Shown piece after piece: positions 1-10,907 of a DNA stretch of 64,000 nucleotides; position 1 is the first letter of the stretch; each line of letters begins with the position of its first letter. A model generated the notes under the pieces. The model ran no database searches. It worked only from the letters and a program-made list of their open reading frames with translations, and was not told the origin of the DNA. Source of the DNA: Ulva prolifera (taxonomy: Eukaryota > Chlorophyta > Ulvophyceae > Ulvales > Ulvaceae); NCBI GenBank assembly GCA_023078555.1, contig CM041200.1, positions 3,465,921-3,529,920 on the forward strand, read 5' to 3'. Position numbers and translations under genes: made by a program.

Positions 1-157
1 GTTTTACCCTTTGTATGCTCAGGCTTGAGGTTGATGGCACGAAAATACACTTGCCGCATCAGGGCACGTTCGTATTTGTTTGTCTGTCATTTGGGTAATA
101 TTTCGACATGTAATGTACCACCAAGTGCCCTGACGTTTTCACGGCACTCTGGTGCAG

Positions 158-3100
158 GTTCGGCTCGAAGATGCTTTGATTTTCGACAAGTACCGAATGT
201 GGTACCAACATCATGTGATGTCCATGAAAGCACAGGGGGCCAACATCGTGGACAAACCCACCCCGATGCAGCAGGGTGATATCATGAGGTGTGCGGAGAA
301 CGCACGAGCTGGTGGTATCACACCCATTTATGGGCTCATTGTTGCCGCGTTGAAGTCCCTATGTGGTTGCCGCAACCCTGTCTTTGCGGCTTGGACATGG
401 GATCAGATCGAGTTCATCCCCACTGCGGTGTACAACAAAGAGACCAATGACGTGGAGGTGCGCTGCTTTCGCGATGGTGTTGCGAAAGCTTTGTTGCTTG
501 CGATGCACTGATGTACCGAGATGCATTGGCACAGTGTTGTATGTGCGCCGGGTATGCATGCCGGTGTATGATGTTGATGTTTCCATCACAGTATGATATA
601 TATAAAAGCATTTGCGCAGCGGGCCATCGTGTGTAACTAGAGGTTTGTGCTTAAATACTCGTGGCGATGCAGGTTGCCTTTGGCTTTACAAGCCCCATCC
701 CTTGGGACAAAGCACCCAATCAATTTGGGCAGAAGACATTTGCGGTTGATCCGAGCGGGGTGTGTGGTCGAAGAGGATGATTGGCGCGCCAGCATCGCAT
801 GCGTTGGAAGCCAACTGCTGATGTTGGCAATGCGACAGGGCTTGATCGAGCTCGGCGACTTGAAAGGTCTGGCCCTTGGCGAACCGTTCACTTTGCGTTC
901 GTTGGTGAAGAAGAGGGACCCTGTCGAGGCCGATCGGATGAAACACCGGTGCGTACATGTACCGGTATGTCCAGGATGTCGAAATATTGTAGCATTGCAA
1001 GATTCACGTACTATGTATTTCATATGGTTAGATAACATCATGTATATATCACCATCGTTTTCAAGTGTGCCGTGTCAACTTAGTTTTGGGCACTAATTGC
1101 AATAATTGTTGATGCGATACGTAGTGTTGCTATGCTGCGGGTCCACGGTCGGTATTGTTTTTGAAGATAGTTGCCGTTGACCATGGTTATGTTACGCATA
1201 GTGTTATGTATCAAAGGAAGGTCATCAAGTTCGCGATTTCGTGATTGTGTTGCGAATTGATATCCACAGTGAAGAACGTTGAGAATAATCCGTGTTCCAC
1301 CAATCTTTGTGATCTTATTGTTGGGTCTGCACTCATTATTTTGCCATGTTTCAGGTTTGTATTTTGCCGCTGGCATGAAATGGTGCCTTTGCGTGGCACG
1401 CCCTCGAGCCCAGAATCCTTCAGCTTGTATTGCCGAGCATTCGGGGCGGCGGGGAACATGAAAGTCACCGCACGTGACCTTCGAACCGGCATGGTCTTCA
1501 ATCGCATGAAGATCTCGCAAGTCGATGACACCAAATGCCAGAATGATATTCACATCTCTCTATCCGGACAGTGGTCCCCAAATGCGTCCACCTTCAAGAG
1601 TGACTATTTGCACCCGGCATTCTTCAACTCCCTGTACTCTCATGTGGTGCGTCTCTACGGTGTCATGCATTTCAATGTTGAGCAAATTGGCTATTTTTCC
1701 AAAATGTGATCACCAGTGTGGCTGACCTGTCTAATTCACACTGCACCTGACATCACAAGCCTTGGTATATGTATGAACCATGTATAGCTTTGTCGCCACG
1801 TGGGTCGCAAAATGAAGCATCAACATTGGGGACCTTTCGTGCTTGTAGGCTACACGTGACATTTGTGGATCGTCAAGCCTAACCAAAGGCTTGGTTGCAC
1901 ACGCGGTCGCGGCGGCGCGAATAGTGCGCCAAGAAGCACCTCAACAACATGCAAACTACATGAATGCTGCGGTGTCCGCACTATTCTTGAAGACCGTCGA
2001 AGGAAAACGTCTGCTGTGCGATGCTGACCAAGCAAGTAGGGCATTGATGCAACGCGCCTACGCATCTCATAATGCTGAAACACCCGGGACCATCCTTCAG
2101 TACGGGTGGGCGATGATCCGCAAGATGTTTACGCGCGCGCCCAACGCCTTGAAGCTGTGGGGCCGCCTCAAACATGCTCCACCTGCGGATGCCCCCGGTA
2201 CGCCATGCATCGCGGTGCCAAAACATGAGGTGGTTGCAATGTATCACACAATGGTGACTGTACCCTAGTGTCTACAACACGTCGCATATGATGCTTGCAT
2301 CTCTCGATCGGTGTTGCCTAGCTAGTCAACGGAGGAGGCGGGTGTTGACAATATTGCATCGGACTCGGAGATCTTGAATTGATGGCGAGTGTGAACGTAC
2401 CTTGCATGCAGAGGAGTTGCAAGCGTTTTGTCGCTTCATTGGACATTCCGGGACCGTGCAAACGGAGTGGTTGAAGCACCTTTCCAGAAGCCACCCCGAG
2501 TTTGAACTGGGCGACGTCCTCGAGACTGCGGCGGGACAAACTCGAAAAGAGCTTGCAGCATCGATGAAGGATACATCTCGACCGGAGAGCATGCGAGACT
2601 CGTGTGATGATGTTGCTGATGTTTTGGACATTTGTCGCACGGGTCTGGAGATGTCCATGGACTCGATGCTCGGCAAGGAAGATGCGTCGTATGCTGCCGT
2701 GGTGGGGCAGGCACTAAAGGCACGGGCTTCGTCAACATACCATGGGGAGCAAACTGCAAATATGAAATATGGCGATCAAACATTTCAGGTGTGCGAATTG
2801 ATACCGGAACCTCATGTAGTTGATTGATCATATTTGTTCAACTTTGGCTTTCAAACCAGTGTGGCTTTTCATCAGTGTGTGCCCTTTGGTGTCCACACCA
2901 CTGATTGCTTTGAATCGTGTGCTCATCTTAAGTTGGCCACGAAGGGATTGCTCTTTGGGTGTTGCGGCATGGTGTGCAACCCTAGCCTTGCAAATCAAGC
3001 ACTTTCTTAGTTGACTAATCCTAGGTTATGTATGGTAATCGATCTTCCCTCATTGGCAGGCTTTTGCAGGCAACACGGACGGGCATGTTGTCAATCCTGA

Positions 3101-3291
3101 AACACAGGAAGGCGTTCCTTGCCATGTGCGCACACCCGTTGATGCCTGTGCGTCCAGAAGCTTTGAACATGTGGGATTTCCAGAGGTTTTGCGGAGGCGA
3201 AGTCTTTGCAAATTGCATGCGGCAGCTTGCGCACGACGACCATGGGCTCGCAAACTGGATCGAGGTCTTACGTCTTGGTATGCTCTCTTGA
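158..3291 (+). CDS. Unrecognised six-exon protein, 5' partial, with one frameshift
   Basis: I do not recognise the family. Six exons can be chained: 158-457, 673-948, 1355-1646, 1849-2229, 2414-2788 and 3070-3291 (stop TGA). Each starts after a plausible AG acceptor, four of them a CAG, and ends before GT donors (GTGCGC, GTGCGT, GTGGTT, GTGCGA). Phases agree at every junction provided one surplus G in the GGGG run at 757-760 is removed. The result is about 614 residues, mostly helical in character, rich in Leu, Ala and Met, without obvious membrane spans or catalytic motifs. Exon 2 begins VAFGFTSPIPWDKAP and switches frame after AVDPSG to CVVEEDDWRASIAC. Exon 1 starts at an acceptor, so upstream exons lie outside the window. 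The zinc-module gene follows 310 bp downstream on the same strand and could be part of the same transcription unit, but the junction phase does not fit a simple splice. Existence of a gene is fairly sure; function is unknown. Confidence 0.6.
757..760 (+). other. Probable +1 frameshift at a GGGG run in exon 2
   Basis: Upstream of this run the reading frame that follows from exon 1 gives a protein-like sequence ending AVDPSG, then meets TGA at 778-780. Downstream, the frame shifted by one base gives CVVEEDDWRASIACVGSQ and runs cleanly to the donor at 949, matching the phase-2 acceptor of the next exon. One extra G explains both halves. It could be a sequencing or assembly error, a recent inactivating mutation, or less likely programmed shifting. 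Confidence 0.6.
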
Positions 3292-3600
3292 ATGAAACAA
3301 TGAACGTCTGTTTTGTGGAAATTTTGCAATGGGTGTTTTTTGCCATAGATGGCGTGTACAATGTGCGTACACAGTGGCACTCTGCATGGATCTCCATGTA
3401 TGGGAGGCTTGATCATTCTGTGAAATCATATGACACGACAGATTGTGCGCACTTGACATATCATTGTGCAGTAGGGCACTTGGTGGCTATGTATTGTAAT
3501 AGTGTGTGTGTGCGTTTGTGCAGCTCGCGCGACGGACGTCACGTTGCTGCCATCCGCAGCTCGCGCCTCAGCATTGTATGGAGGCCAACGCACAACGGAC

Positions 3601-6264
3601 ATGTGCAACGTCATCGTCGATGTCAACGACGACGGAAGCGTGGTGCTGTGCAACGCCGACATCGGGCCGTCCGCGTCATACCGCGCGGCTCACATGTGCC
3701 AAAAGCATGCAAAAGGGCGCGTCATCCTGACCGACCAGACGGGTTCCGATGGCGTGGGAGTGTTCAAGAGATGGTGCAACAAGTGCAAGGCGCTTATTCG
3801 ATTGCTCAAGTTTGAAGGTCTCGGGAACGTTTGCGCCAGACACAAGGGTGATGATCGCGCATGTGACGGGCGCATTCCGGTGGCGGCGCGTCCGAGCGCT
3901 CAACAAAGCGCCGCGGTTGGCGCTTGTGCGCCAACGCTGGGGTCCATCTGCGTCGATGACAGAGGCAGAGTTGACGTGTCGTCCAAGACCGAGTGCGATG
4001 TGCGTGGTTGCACAAAAAGCGTGATGACCATGGAGGGTTTGTGCCACAAACACAGCAAGGTATGGTCCCAAAGTGTTACCACATGCATGGATGCACATGT
4101 CTGGAGCCACATTAGTCAGCGTATGTGTTGTTTACTCATACGCATGTATGTATGTAAGAAGGCTTACACGAAGTCTGTACGCACTTCCATAAATAGAAAT
4201 GTTTCTGTGATGGTTGATGCATGGTGATATGTGAGTTTGTGTTTGGGTTTACGTGTGTGTGTGTGTGTGACCGGTTGTATTTGAGTGAAACGTGCATCAT
4301 ATTTGCATGCGGATATGTATGCGGTGGCACATGAAAATTTTGTAAAACTTTTATTCATAATAATGATAATAAAATTAATGATGATTATGATTAAGCATAA
4401 GCGTAGTGATCATTATAATAGTAAGAATAAAAAGAATATTAGTAATAATCATTATAGATTATTCTTTTTGAGTAATACTAGAATAGTACTAGAAGCTTCG
4501 TACAAGCCAACATATGCTCTCATCATACTCATTGTGATGCAGGCCAATGAATTGATCGATGCCGAGGGGGTCAAATGCCGGCTTTGTTTCAATTGCCGCA
4601 ACTTCAAAAGACCTCATCAATTCACCATCCGCTCTCGTGGCTGCAAGGACGATGCCGATCACTCACACCACTGTATTTGGTGTTTGTATGTCGACAAACG
4701 TGCAAAAGCGGACACAGAGTCGCAAGCACCTAACCGCTGCATCCACTTATCCGAAGAGGACATCAGCGCGTCATTGCCGACAGCTCCGCGTGACGAGCCA
4801 GCGATGTACACCTACCGTGGCGACCACGCCTTCCCGCCTGATGGCAATCGCGTCGTGCGCGATGTCACCGCATGCCGCATACATGGTTGTGACGGCAAGT
4901 GCGTCGATGAAGACGGCGGCAAGCCCCACAAGTCACAGCTGTGCCCGAATCATCGGGGGCGAGCAATTTGGGAGATCACCCCCCATTTGCGGCGGCAAGT
5001 GCGTTGGTGCTCGCAATGCTGCTGCTTCAAAGCAGTCCGTGCGTGGGCAGAAGGCGAGGAGCACCGACCGACCTGTACGGAAGGCCGGCTTGCCAAGGCG
5101 AAGCGACAGCGAGGCGAGAACATCGTGCATGCTTTCGGCGAGCGGGCGCCGTCCGGCCACGAGTGGCTGCGCTGGCACAGCGGGCGCATTGATGTGGGGG
5201 CCGACCCGCCGGTGCGTGGGCGAGGTGGCCGTCGGAAGCCTCGTGCGGGGGACGATGCCGCCCCATCAAAGCTGTGTCTGGTGCACGGGTGTCCGCATTA
5301 CCAACATGACGACAAGAGTCAAGTCTGTGAACACCATCTGCACTCGGTGCTTGCGAGTGAGGGAGAAGAAGGGGGCCCATTGCTATGGATGTACTGCTTC
5401 CGGTGCCGGGCGTGGCGCACGGCGTACGGCTTCAGCAGTGACGGCCGGTGCTCTCCATCATGCAGGGCCAAGGGTACACAAGGGTTGAAGACGTCCCGAG
5501 CGGCAAAGTTTGCCGCAAAGGTGTGTGCAGAGGTCACCAAGCACATGTGCTCGGCGAATGCATGCGCACACACCGTCATGTTGAGGGTGTGTGAAGAGCT
5601 CGCCATCGGATCGTCGGATCCGCCCGTGCCTGGGGACTCCTCCAAGACCTCCGATACTACCACGGCCGCCGAGACCTCGGACAAACGGAAAGCGCAGCAA
5701 TGTTGCTTTTCACCACACGGCTCTACCAACACGTGCGGCACGCGTTTCCATGACGGCCACGCGAGCGGCATGTGTCAGCAGCACCGCAATCGGGTGGTGG
5801 TTCGCGGAGGGGCTTTGCGATGGTGGTGTCCAGGGTGTGCGTCCATGCGTTTGCTCGCGGGAGTGGAGCACGGCATGTGTGCATCATGCGTTGGCATGCG
5901 TGCACAACGGTCAGATTTCTTGGCCAAGCAGCCGGCCGTGCCGCCAAACGTCGTGGTGGAGCCGCCTGGGTTGGGATTGCACCCTGTTGTGTCATGCGCA
6001 AGGACCACCGTTGGCGAGTGCAGCCGTCACGCCGATCATGTCCCAGCGGTTCCTCGTAGCACCCCAAGTGCTGACACCGTGCCCGAAGATGTCCCAACAC
6101 ACAGTGCTTCTGATGATTGCCTCCAATTGGCTGACGCGCCCGATGGCATTGCGATGTCATCAGAACCAGCCGTCGTGATTGTGGACTCTAGATATGGATA
6201 TCCCACAACAGTGGGAGTCAGGTTCCGTAGCCTGTGTGCACTTACATGTGCATCACTGGGATGA
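3601..6264 (+). CDS. Tandem SBP-like zinc-module protein
   Basis: Two exons, 3601-4059 and 4543-6264, separated by a phase-0 intron (GTATGG...GCAG), give about 726 residues. The protein carries about five copies of a cysteine/histidine module: C-x4-C, then C-x2-H (for example LCPNH, VCEHH, MCQQH), then W-C-x2-C (RWCSQC, WWCPGC), a short aromatic or helical stretch and a final Cys. Spacing and order resemble the SBP (SQUAMOSA promoter-binding) DNA-binding domain of green plants and algae, but the His that follows C-x2-C in SBP is missing in most copies. Module 2 is split by the intron directly after LCHKHSK. Linkers are rich in Arg, Lys, Pro and Ser. The start ATG at 3601 is the first in-frame Met; an upstream acceptor at 3523 could add residues. 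By analogy with SBP it may bind nucleic acid; that is inference. Exons are strongly GC-biased, unlike the AT-rich intron. The 3' end could also be spliced before 6264. Confidence 0.62.
4060..4542 (+). other. AT-rich 483-bp intron with (GT)n tract
   Basis: Phase-0 intron within the zinc-module gene, donor GTATGG, acceptor TGATGCAG. It holds a (GT)n tract around 4253-4268 and a strikingly AT-rich block at about 4335-4495 made of TAAT/GATAAT-like triplets, in sharp contrast to the GC-rich exons. Both flanking exon ends are needed to complete zinc module 2, which supports its removal by splicing. Confidence 0.7.
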
Positions 6265-8169
6265 ACAGAAATGCGCTGGGCATGAAGCTCATTGGGTGCC
6301 CAATGCCAGCACCATCTCCCCGATCTGAATGTGCGTGAAATCCTTCTCAAGTCTATTGCAAAATCTGCAAGGGGCAATTATTCCACACCAGTCCATCACT
6401 TACGCGGACTGACCACAGCTGTAATAATAGCTGTCAATCTGGTAGGAAAACAGTACGTGTGCCTCCGGCTGTGATCAAGGTCGAATACAACAAGTACCGA
6501 GCGGCAGACTAAACACGACAGCGCTTGCGTCATTGATGTGGCAGTGAGCAACTTCCACACACGCACAGGGCAAGACAAGACAGAACTGACAGGTCTGATG
6601 GGCAAAGCTTGCTGATTTGGCAGAGGTGGGTGGCTCCGATCGGCGCAACAAGCCAGCTACGACTGCTGCTGCGTCTAGTGTTGTTGGCATGTGTGCCCTG
6701 AGAGGCTGCCATAGAACATGATTTATGCGAAGCCCTCTCCTACAGGTGTGGACAGGCTGTGAAGTTTCGGAATTTACCTCACCGCCAAGCGAAGGTCAAT
6801 GAAACACAGTGTGCTGGCGGGTGGCATGTGTTGGCGCACACACCCCTCTCCTCGCAGCGGAGAAGTCGCGCCACAGCTACAAACGAGGCTCGGCATGGTG
6901 GCAGCTGAGATATCCCTCGACCTGTTTCGCGCGCCTGTAGACTTACGAAGGGGCTGCTGTGACACTGCCCGCGCATGGCTGTGCGACGGTGCAGCCCACC
7001 GCAGGGCCACCCGCTGTGACAACAACGATGCGCTTCCACGACTACCTTTGAGATGAAAAACAGATGTCTGCTCCCGTGCGCTGCCGTGATGTGGCCGTGA
7101 AGCTGATCACCACTCGGGCCTTCTGACTTCCACCTGTGAACACTCGGAACGTACACGTGCTGCTCGCAGCCTTCGCACTGTCATCGTGCGGTACAGTAGT
7201 TGCTAAAAGGCTCTCCGGGAGCTACATAACGCGTTCTCCCGTGTCCACGGTCGGTGCGCGTGGCATGTGCTGATCGATTACCTCGCGGGGCCACAGGTGC
7301 ACTTGCTACAGGTCCCAGGCGTATTCACGCCACGCTCCACGGTCGTTGCACGCAGCCACTGCTATACGCAGGCTTCAACTGCGTGGGTTCGCCTCGCACG
7401 CACCCAGGCAAACCTCCGCTTTGCTGCTCGCTTGAGTGCGTGGGTTCTCGTGAGCCTGTCCATTCGTTTCGACAGCCGCGGCAGCGGCAGAGGGCCTCAT
7501 CTGCGTCCAGCCGTCAGGCGCGGTTCTGCCGTAACACGTCGCTTTACATCTCTCTTCTTATCCCCCTTCACCATTCTCCGGGGCCGTGTAGTTGCTCGTT
7601 ACGCGCGGCCTCGGCAGGTCTCCAGCGCCATTCGATCGAGGGCATGGTCGTCATGTGCGCTCAGCTATCCAACGGCATGAGCAAGCGTACAGTTGCCTAA
7701 ACGTGTGTTCGGGGCGGTGAAGCTGACCTGGCAGTTCTGTGTTGTTGCGGGCGGTACAGCGCATGCTCTGCCATGTTTGCTTCTCTGGGACGCTTCCGAC
7801 CGCGTCCCTAGGAGCTGGTCCGCACAGAATACTAACCGGAGATATTAGAGATGCCTGTTCGGGCTGGCGAGCCTTTTGCTTGCCCTCTGTCGATGTAGAT
7901 GTGCAGATCTGGCGTTGCATTTTGGGGTACTCCATAGCGGTGGGCATTGTCAACAGTTATTCACGACAGCACCAGGCACAGACCCAGCAGCACACGAGAT
8001 CGGCACGACATGATAGCATATGTGACACTTGTCTTTCCGTCCACCTTACGTGTGACGACCGTGTTTCCTACGTGTATGTCTCTGTGCCATGGGAGAGCAC
8101 TGTATCGCCCTCATCAGCAGATCAGGCAGTGTTCGGGACCATGGCAGGCTGTCTCCCATAACACTGTAC
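6265..8169. other. Intergenic, no gene supported
   Basis: Reading frames up to about 150 codons occur on both strands, but they have arginine/cysteine-rich shadow-like composition, no conserved motifs and no convincing splice pattern. I see no RNA gene. The right end leads straight into the GC-rich tandem array. Confidence 0.5.
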
Positions 8170-8184
8170 TGCATGCTGGTGTGT

Positions 8185-10530
8185 CGGTGCGCGCCCCCAA
8201 CCCCGCGGCGACCGGCCGCGGCCGCCCCTCTCCTATTTTGTCGGTACGCCCCTCTCCGACTTTTTTACTAATAACCGTCGGTACGCCGCCCCAACCCCGC
8301 GGCGACCGGCCGGGGGCTGGCGTTCTCGCGGGGGCGGGCGTTTTTCGTCGGTGCGTGGCCGATTTTTTTACTAATAACCGTCGGTGCGCGCCCCCAACCC
8401 CGCGGCGACCGGCCGGGGGCTGGCGTTCTCGCGGGGGCGGGCGTTTTTCGTCGGTGCGTGGCCGATTTTTTACTAATAACCGTCGGTATGCGCCCCCAAC
8501 CCCGCGGCGACCGGCCGCGGCCGCCCGGGGGCTGGCGTTTGGGGGCAACAATTCTGGTGCACAGTTGTCGTCCACAACCATACAGTCCCAGACACAAGAT
8601 GAAAGCCACTCATGTCCACATTTATTCAGCCGATGTGCCACTCTAGCACCGATGTTGCTGGTGCGTTGGCACCGGTGTATGCTGAACCACTGCACCAGGC
8701 TTCATCTGTTCACCGCTCAGCACTACACGTTTATGCAGGTGCACAGGTTTATCAGGTGAAACAAACCGTCGGTGCGCGCCCCCAACCCCGCGGCGACCGG
8801 CCGGGGGCTGGCGTTCTCGCGGGGGCGGGCGTTTTTTCGTCGGTGCGTGGCCGATTTTTTTACTAATAACCGTCGGTGCGCGCCCCCAACCCCGCGGCGA
8901 CCGGCCGGGGGCTGGCGTTCTCGCGGGGGCGGGCGTTTTCCATCGGTGCGTGGCCGATTTTTTTACTAATAACCGTCGGTACGCCGCCCCAACCCCGCGG
9001 CGACCGGCCGGGGGCTGGCGTTCTCGCGGGGGCGGGCGTTTTTCGTCGGTGCGTGGCCGATTTTTTTACTAATAACCGTCGGTGCGCGCGCCCAACCCCG
9101 CGGCGACCGGCCGGGGGCTGGCGTTCTCGCGGGGGCGGGCGTTTTTCGTCGGTGCGTGGCCGATTTTTTTACTAATAACCGTCGGTACGCGGCCCCAACC
9201 CCGCGGCGACCGGCCGCGGCCGCCGGGGGGAGAAGTTTCGGGGGCGGGGGGCGTTCGTCGCCGGCGCGTGGCCGTGCATGGAATCGGAAGATTGATAATG
9301 CGTCGACGTGATTGTTAATAACCGTCGGTACGCGCCCCCAACCCCGCGGCGACCGGCCGGGGGCTGGCGTTCTCGCGGGGGCGGGCGTCTTTCGTCGGTG
9401 CGTAGCCGATTTTTTTACTAATAACCGTCGGTGCGCGCCCCCAACCCCGCGGCGACCGGCCGCGGCCGCCCGGGGGCTGGCGTTCTCGCGGGGGCGGGCG
9501 TTTTTCGTCGGTGCGTGGCCGATTTTTTTACTAATAACCGGCGGTACGCGCCCCCAACCCCGCGGCGGCCGGCCGGGGGCTGGCGTTCTCGCGGGGGCGG
9601 GCGTTTTTCGTCGGTGCGTGGCCGATTTTTTTACTAATAACCGTCGGTGCGCGCCCCCAACCCCGCGGCGACCGGCCGCGGCCGCCCGGGGGCTGGCGTT
9701 CTCGCGGGGGCGGGCGTTTTTCGTCGGTGCGTGGCCGATTTTTTTACTAATAACCGTCGGTGCGCGCCCCCAACCCCGCGGCGACCGGCCGGGGGCTGGC
9801 GTTCTCGCGGGGGCGGGCGTTTTTCGTCGGTGCGTGGCCGATTTTTTTACTAATAACCGTCGGTGCGCGCCCCCAACCCCGCGGCGACCGGCCGCGGCCG
9901 CCGGGGGGAGGGGTTTCGGGGGCGGCGGGCGTTTTTCGTCGGTGCGTGGCGGCGCGGCCCCGCGGTGGCCACACCGGCCATCAGCACAGCAGAGGCACGG
10001 GGCCTTCAGCTCGACATAGCGTCGACGTGCTTCTGGGACGCCCTGGGTAGCTCTGATAGGCGGCTGTGTATACGCGATCGCAATGCTGACGAAGCATGAC
10101 GAGCGATACTTATCTGTAGCTGGTACGTCCACATTGTGACCGGCTGTGCAACAATTCTGGTGCACAGTTGTCGTCCACAACCATACATAACCGTCGGTAC
10201 GCGCCCCCAACCCCGCGGCGACCGGCCGGGGGCTGGCGTTCTCGCGGGGGCGGGCGTTTTTCGCCGGTGCGTGGCCGATTTTTTTACTAATAACCGTCGG
10301 TGCGCGCCCCCAACCCCGCGGCGACCGGCCGGGGGCTGGCGTTCTCGCGGGGGCGGGCGTTTTTCGTCGGTGCGTGGCCGATTTTTTTACTAATAACCGT
10401 CGGTGCGCGCCCCCAACCCCGCGGCGACCGGCCGCGGCCGCCGGGGGGAGGGGTTTCGGGGGCGGCGGGCGTTTTTCGTCGGTGCGTGGCGGCGCGGCCC
10501 CGCGGTGGCCACACCGGCCATCAGCACAGC
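8185..10530. repeat. Array of ~18 copies of a ~104-bp GC-rich unit
   Basis: The unit runs roughly: ACTAATAACCGTCGGT, then a C-rich block CGCCCCCAACCCCGCGGCGA, CCGGCC, GGGGGCTGGCGTTCTCGCGG, GGGCGGGCGTTTTTCGTCGG, TGCGTGGCCGATTTTTTT. Successive starts are about 104 bp apart; copies carrying an extra CGCGGCCGCC are about 8-10 bp longer. I count 18 occurrences of the CCAACCCCGCGGCG core. Several copies end in variant 3' parts (9225-9290, 9900-9960, 10440-10500) or are interrupted by unrelated segments (8548-8764, 10008-10187). Each unit closes with a run of 6-7 T. The array is open in several frames only because the unit lacks stop codons; I do not regard it as coding. There are no unique spacers, so it is not a CRISPR array. 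Confidence 0.9.
8548..8764. repeat. 217-bp direct repeat, left copy
   Basis: This segment begins ACAATTCTGGTGCACAG and ends at TCAGGTGAAACAA. It is present again at 10691-10907 in the same orientation with only a few differences. The two copies bracket most of the tandem array, as if array units amplified within or beside an older unique sequence. Confidence 0.9.
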
Positions 10531-10727
10531 AGAGGCACGGGGCCTTCAGCTCGACATAGCGTCGACGTGCTTCTGGGACGCCCTGGGTAGCTCTGATAGG
10601 CGGCTGTGTATACGCGATCGCAATGCTGACGAAGCATGACGAGCGATACTTATCTGTAGCTGGTACGTCCACATTGTGACCGGCTGTGCAACAATTCTGG
10701 TGCACAGGTGTCGTCCACAGCCATACA
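9690..10727. repeat. Tandem duplication with 540-bp period
   Basis: Sequence at about 9690-10187 recurs at about 10230-10727, offset by exactly 540 bp. It includes two 104-bp units plus a unique segment (GGCCCCGCGGTGGCCACACC ... TATACGCGATCGCAATGCTG) that is otherwise single copy. Near-identity indicates a recent unequal exchange. Because the copies are so alike, an assembly duplication cannot be excluded. Confidence 0.88.
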
Positions 10728-10907
10728 GTCCCAGACACAAGATGAAAGCCACTCATGTCCACATTTATTCAGCCGATGTGCCACTCTAGCACCGATGTTG
10801 CTGGTGCGTTGGCACCGGTGTATGCTGAACCACTGCACCAGGCTTCATCTGTTCACCGCTCAGCACTACACGTTTATGCAGGTGCACAGGTTTATCAGGT
10901 GAAACAA
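10691..10907. repeat. 217-bp direct repeat, right copy
   Basis: Right-hand copy of the segment at 8548-8764, same orientation, ending GTGAAACAA. Its first ~37 bp are also present at 10151-10187, where a 104-bp unit interrupts after CCATACA. That breakpoint shows how array units insert into, or recombine with, this sequence. Confidence 0.9.

Noticed and set aside
3060..3300. Alternative frame of orphan-gene exon 6 containing a CKLH motif reminiscent of the zinc modules
   Set aside because: The acceptor at 3069 in phase 0 gives a better protein frame matching the preceding exon. The Cys/His pattern in the other frame is incomplete.
8185..10530. CRISPR-like appearance of regularly spaced repeats
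   Set aside because: The ~104-bp units are directly adjacent with no unique spacers, no cas genes are present, and the genome is eukaryotic.
8966..10762. A 598-codon open frame on the minus strand through the tandem array
   Set aside because: It is open because the GC-rich unit lacks stops in several frames at once. Its translation is only the repeat (Arg/Pro/Ala-rich) and other frames on both strands are equally open.
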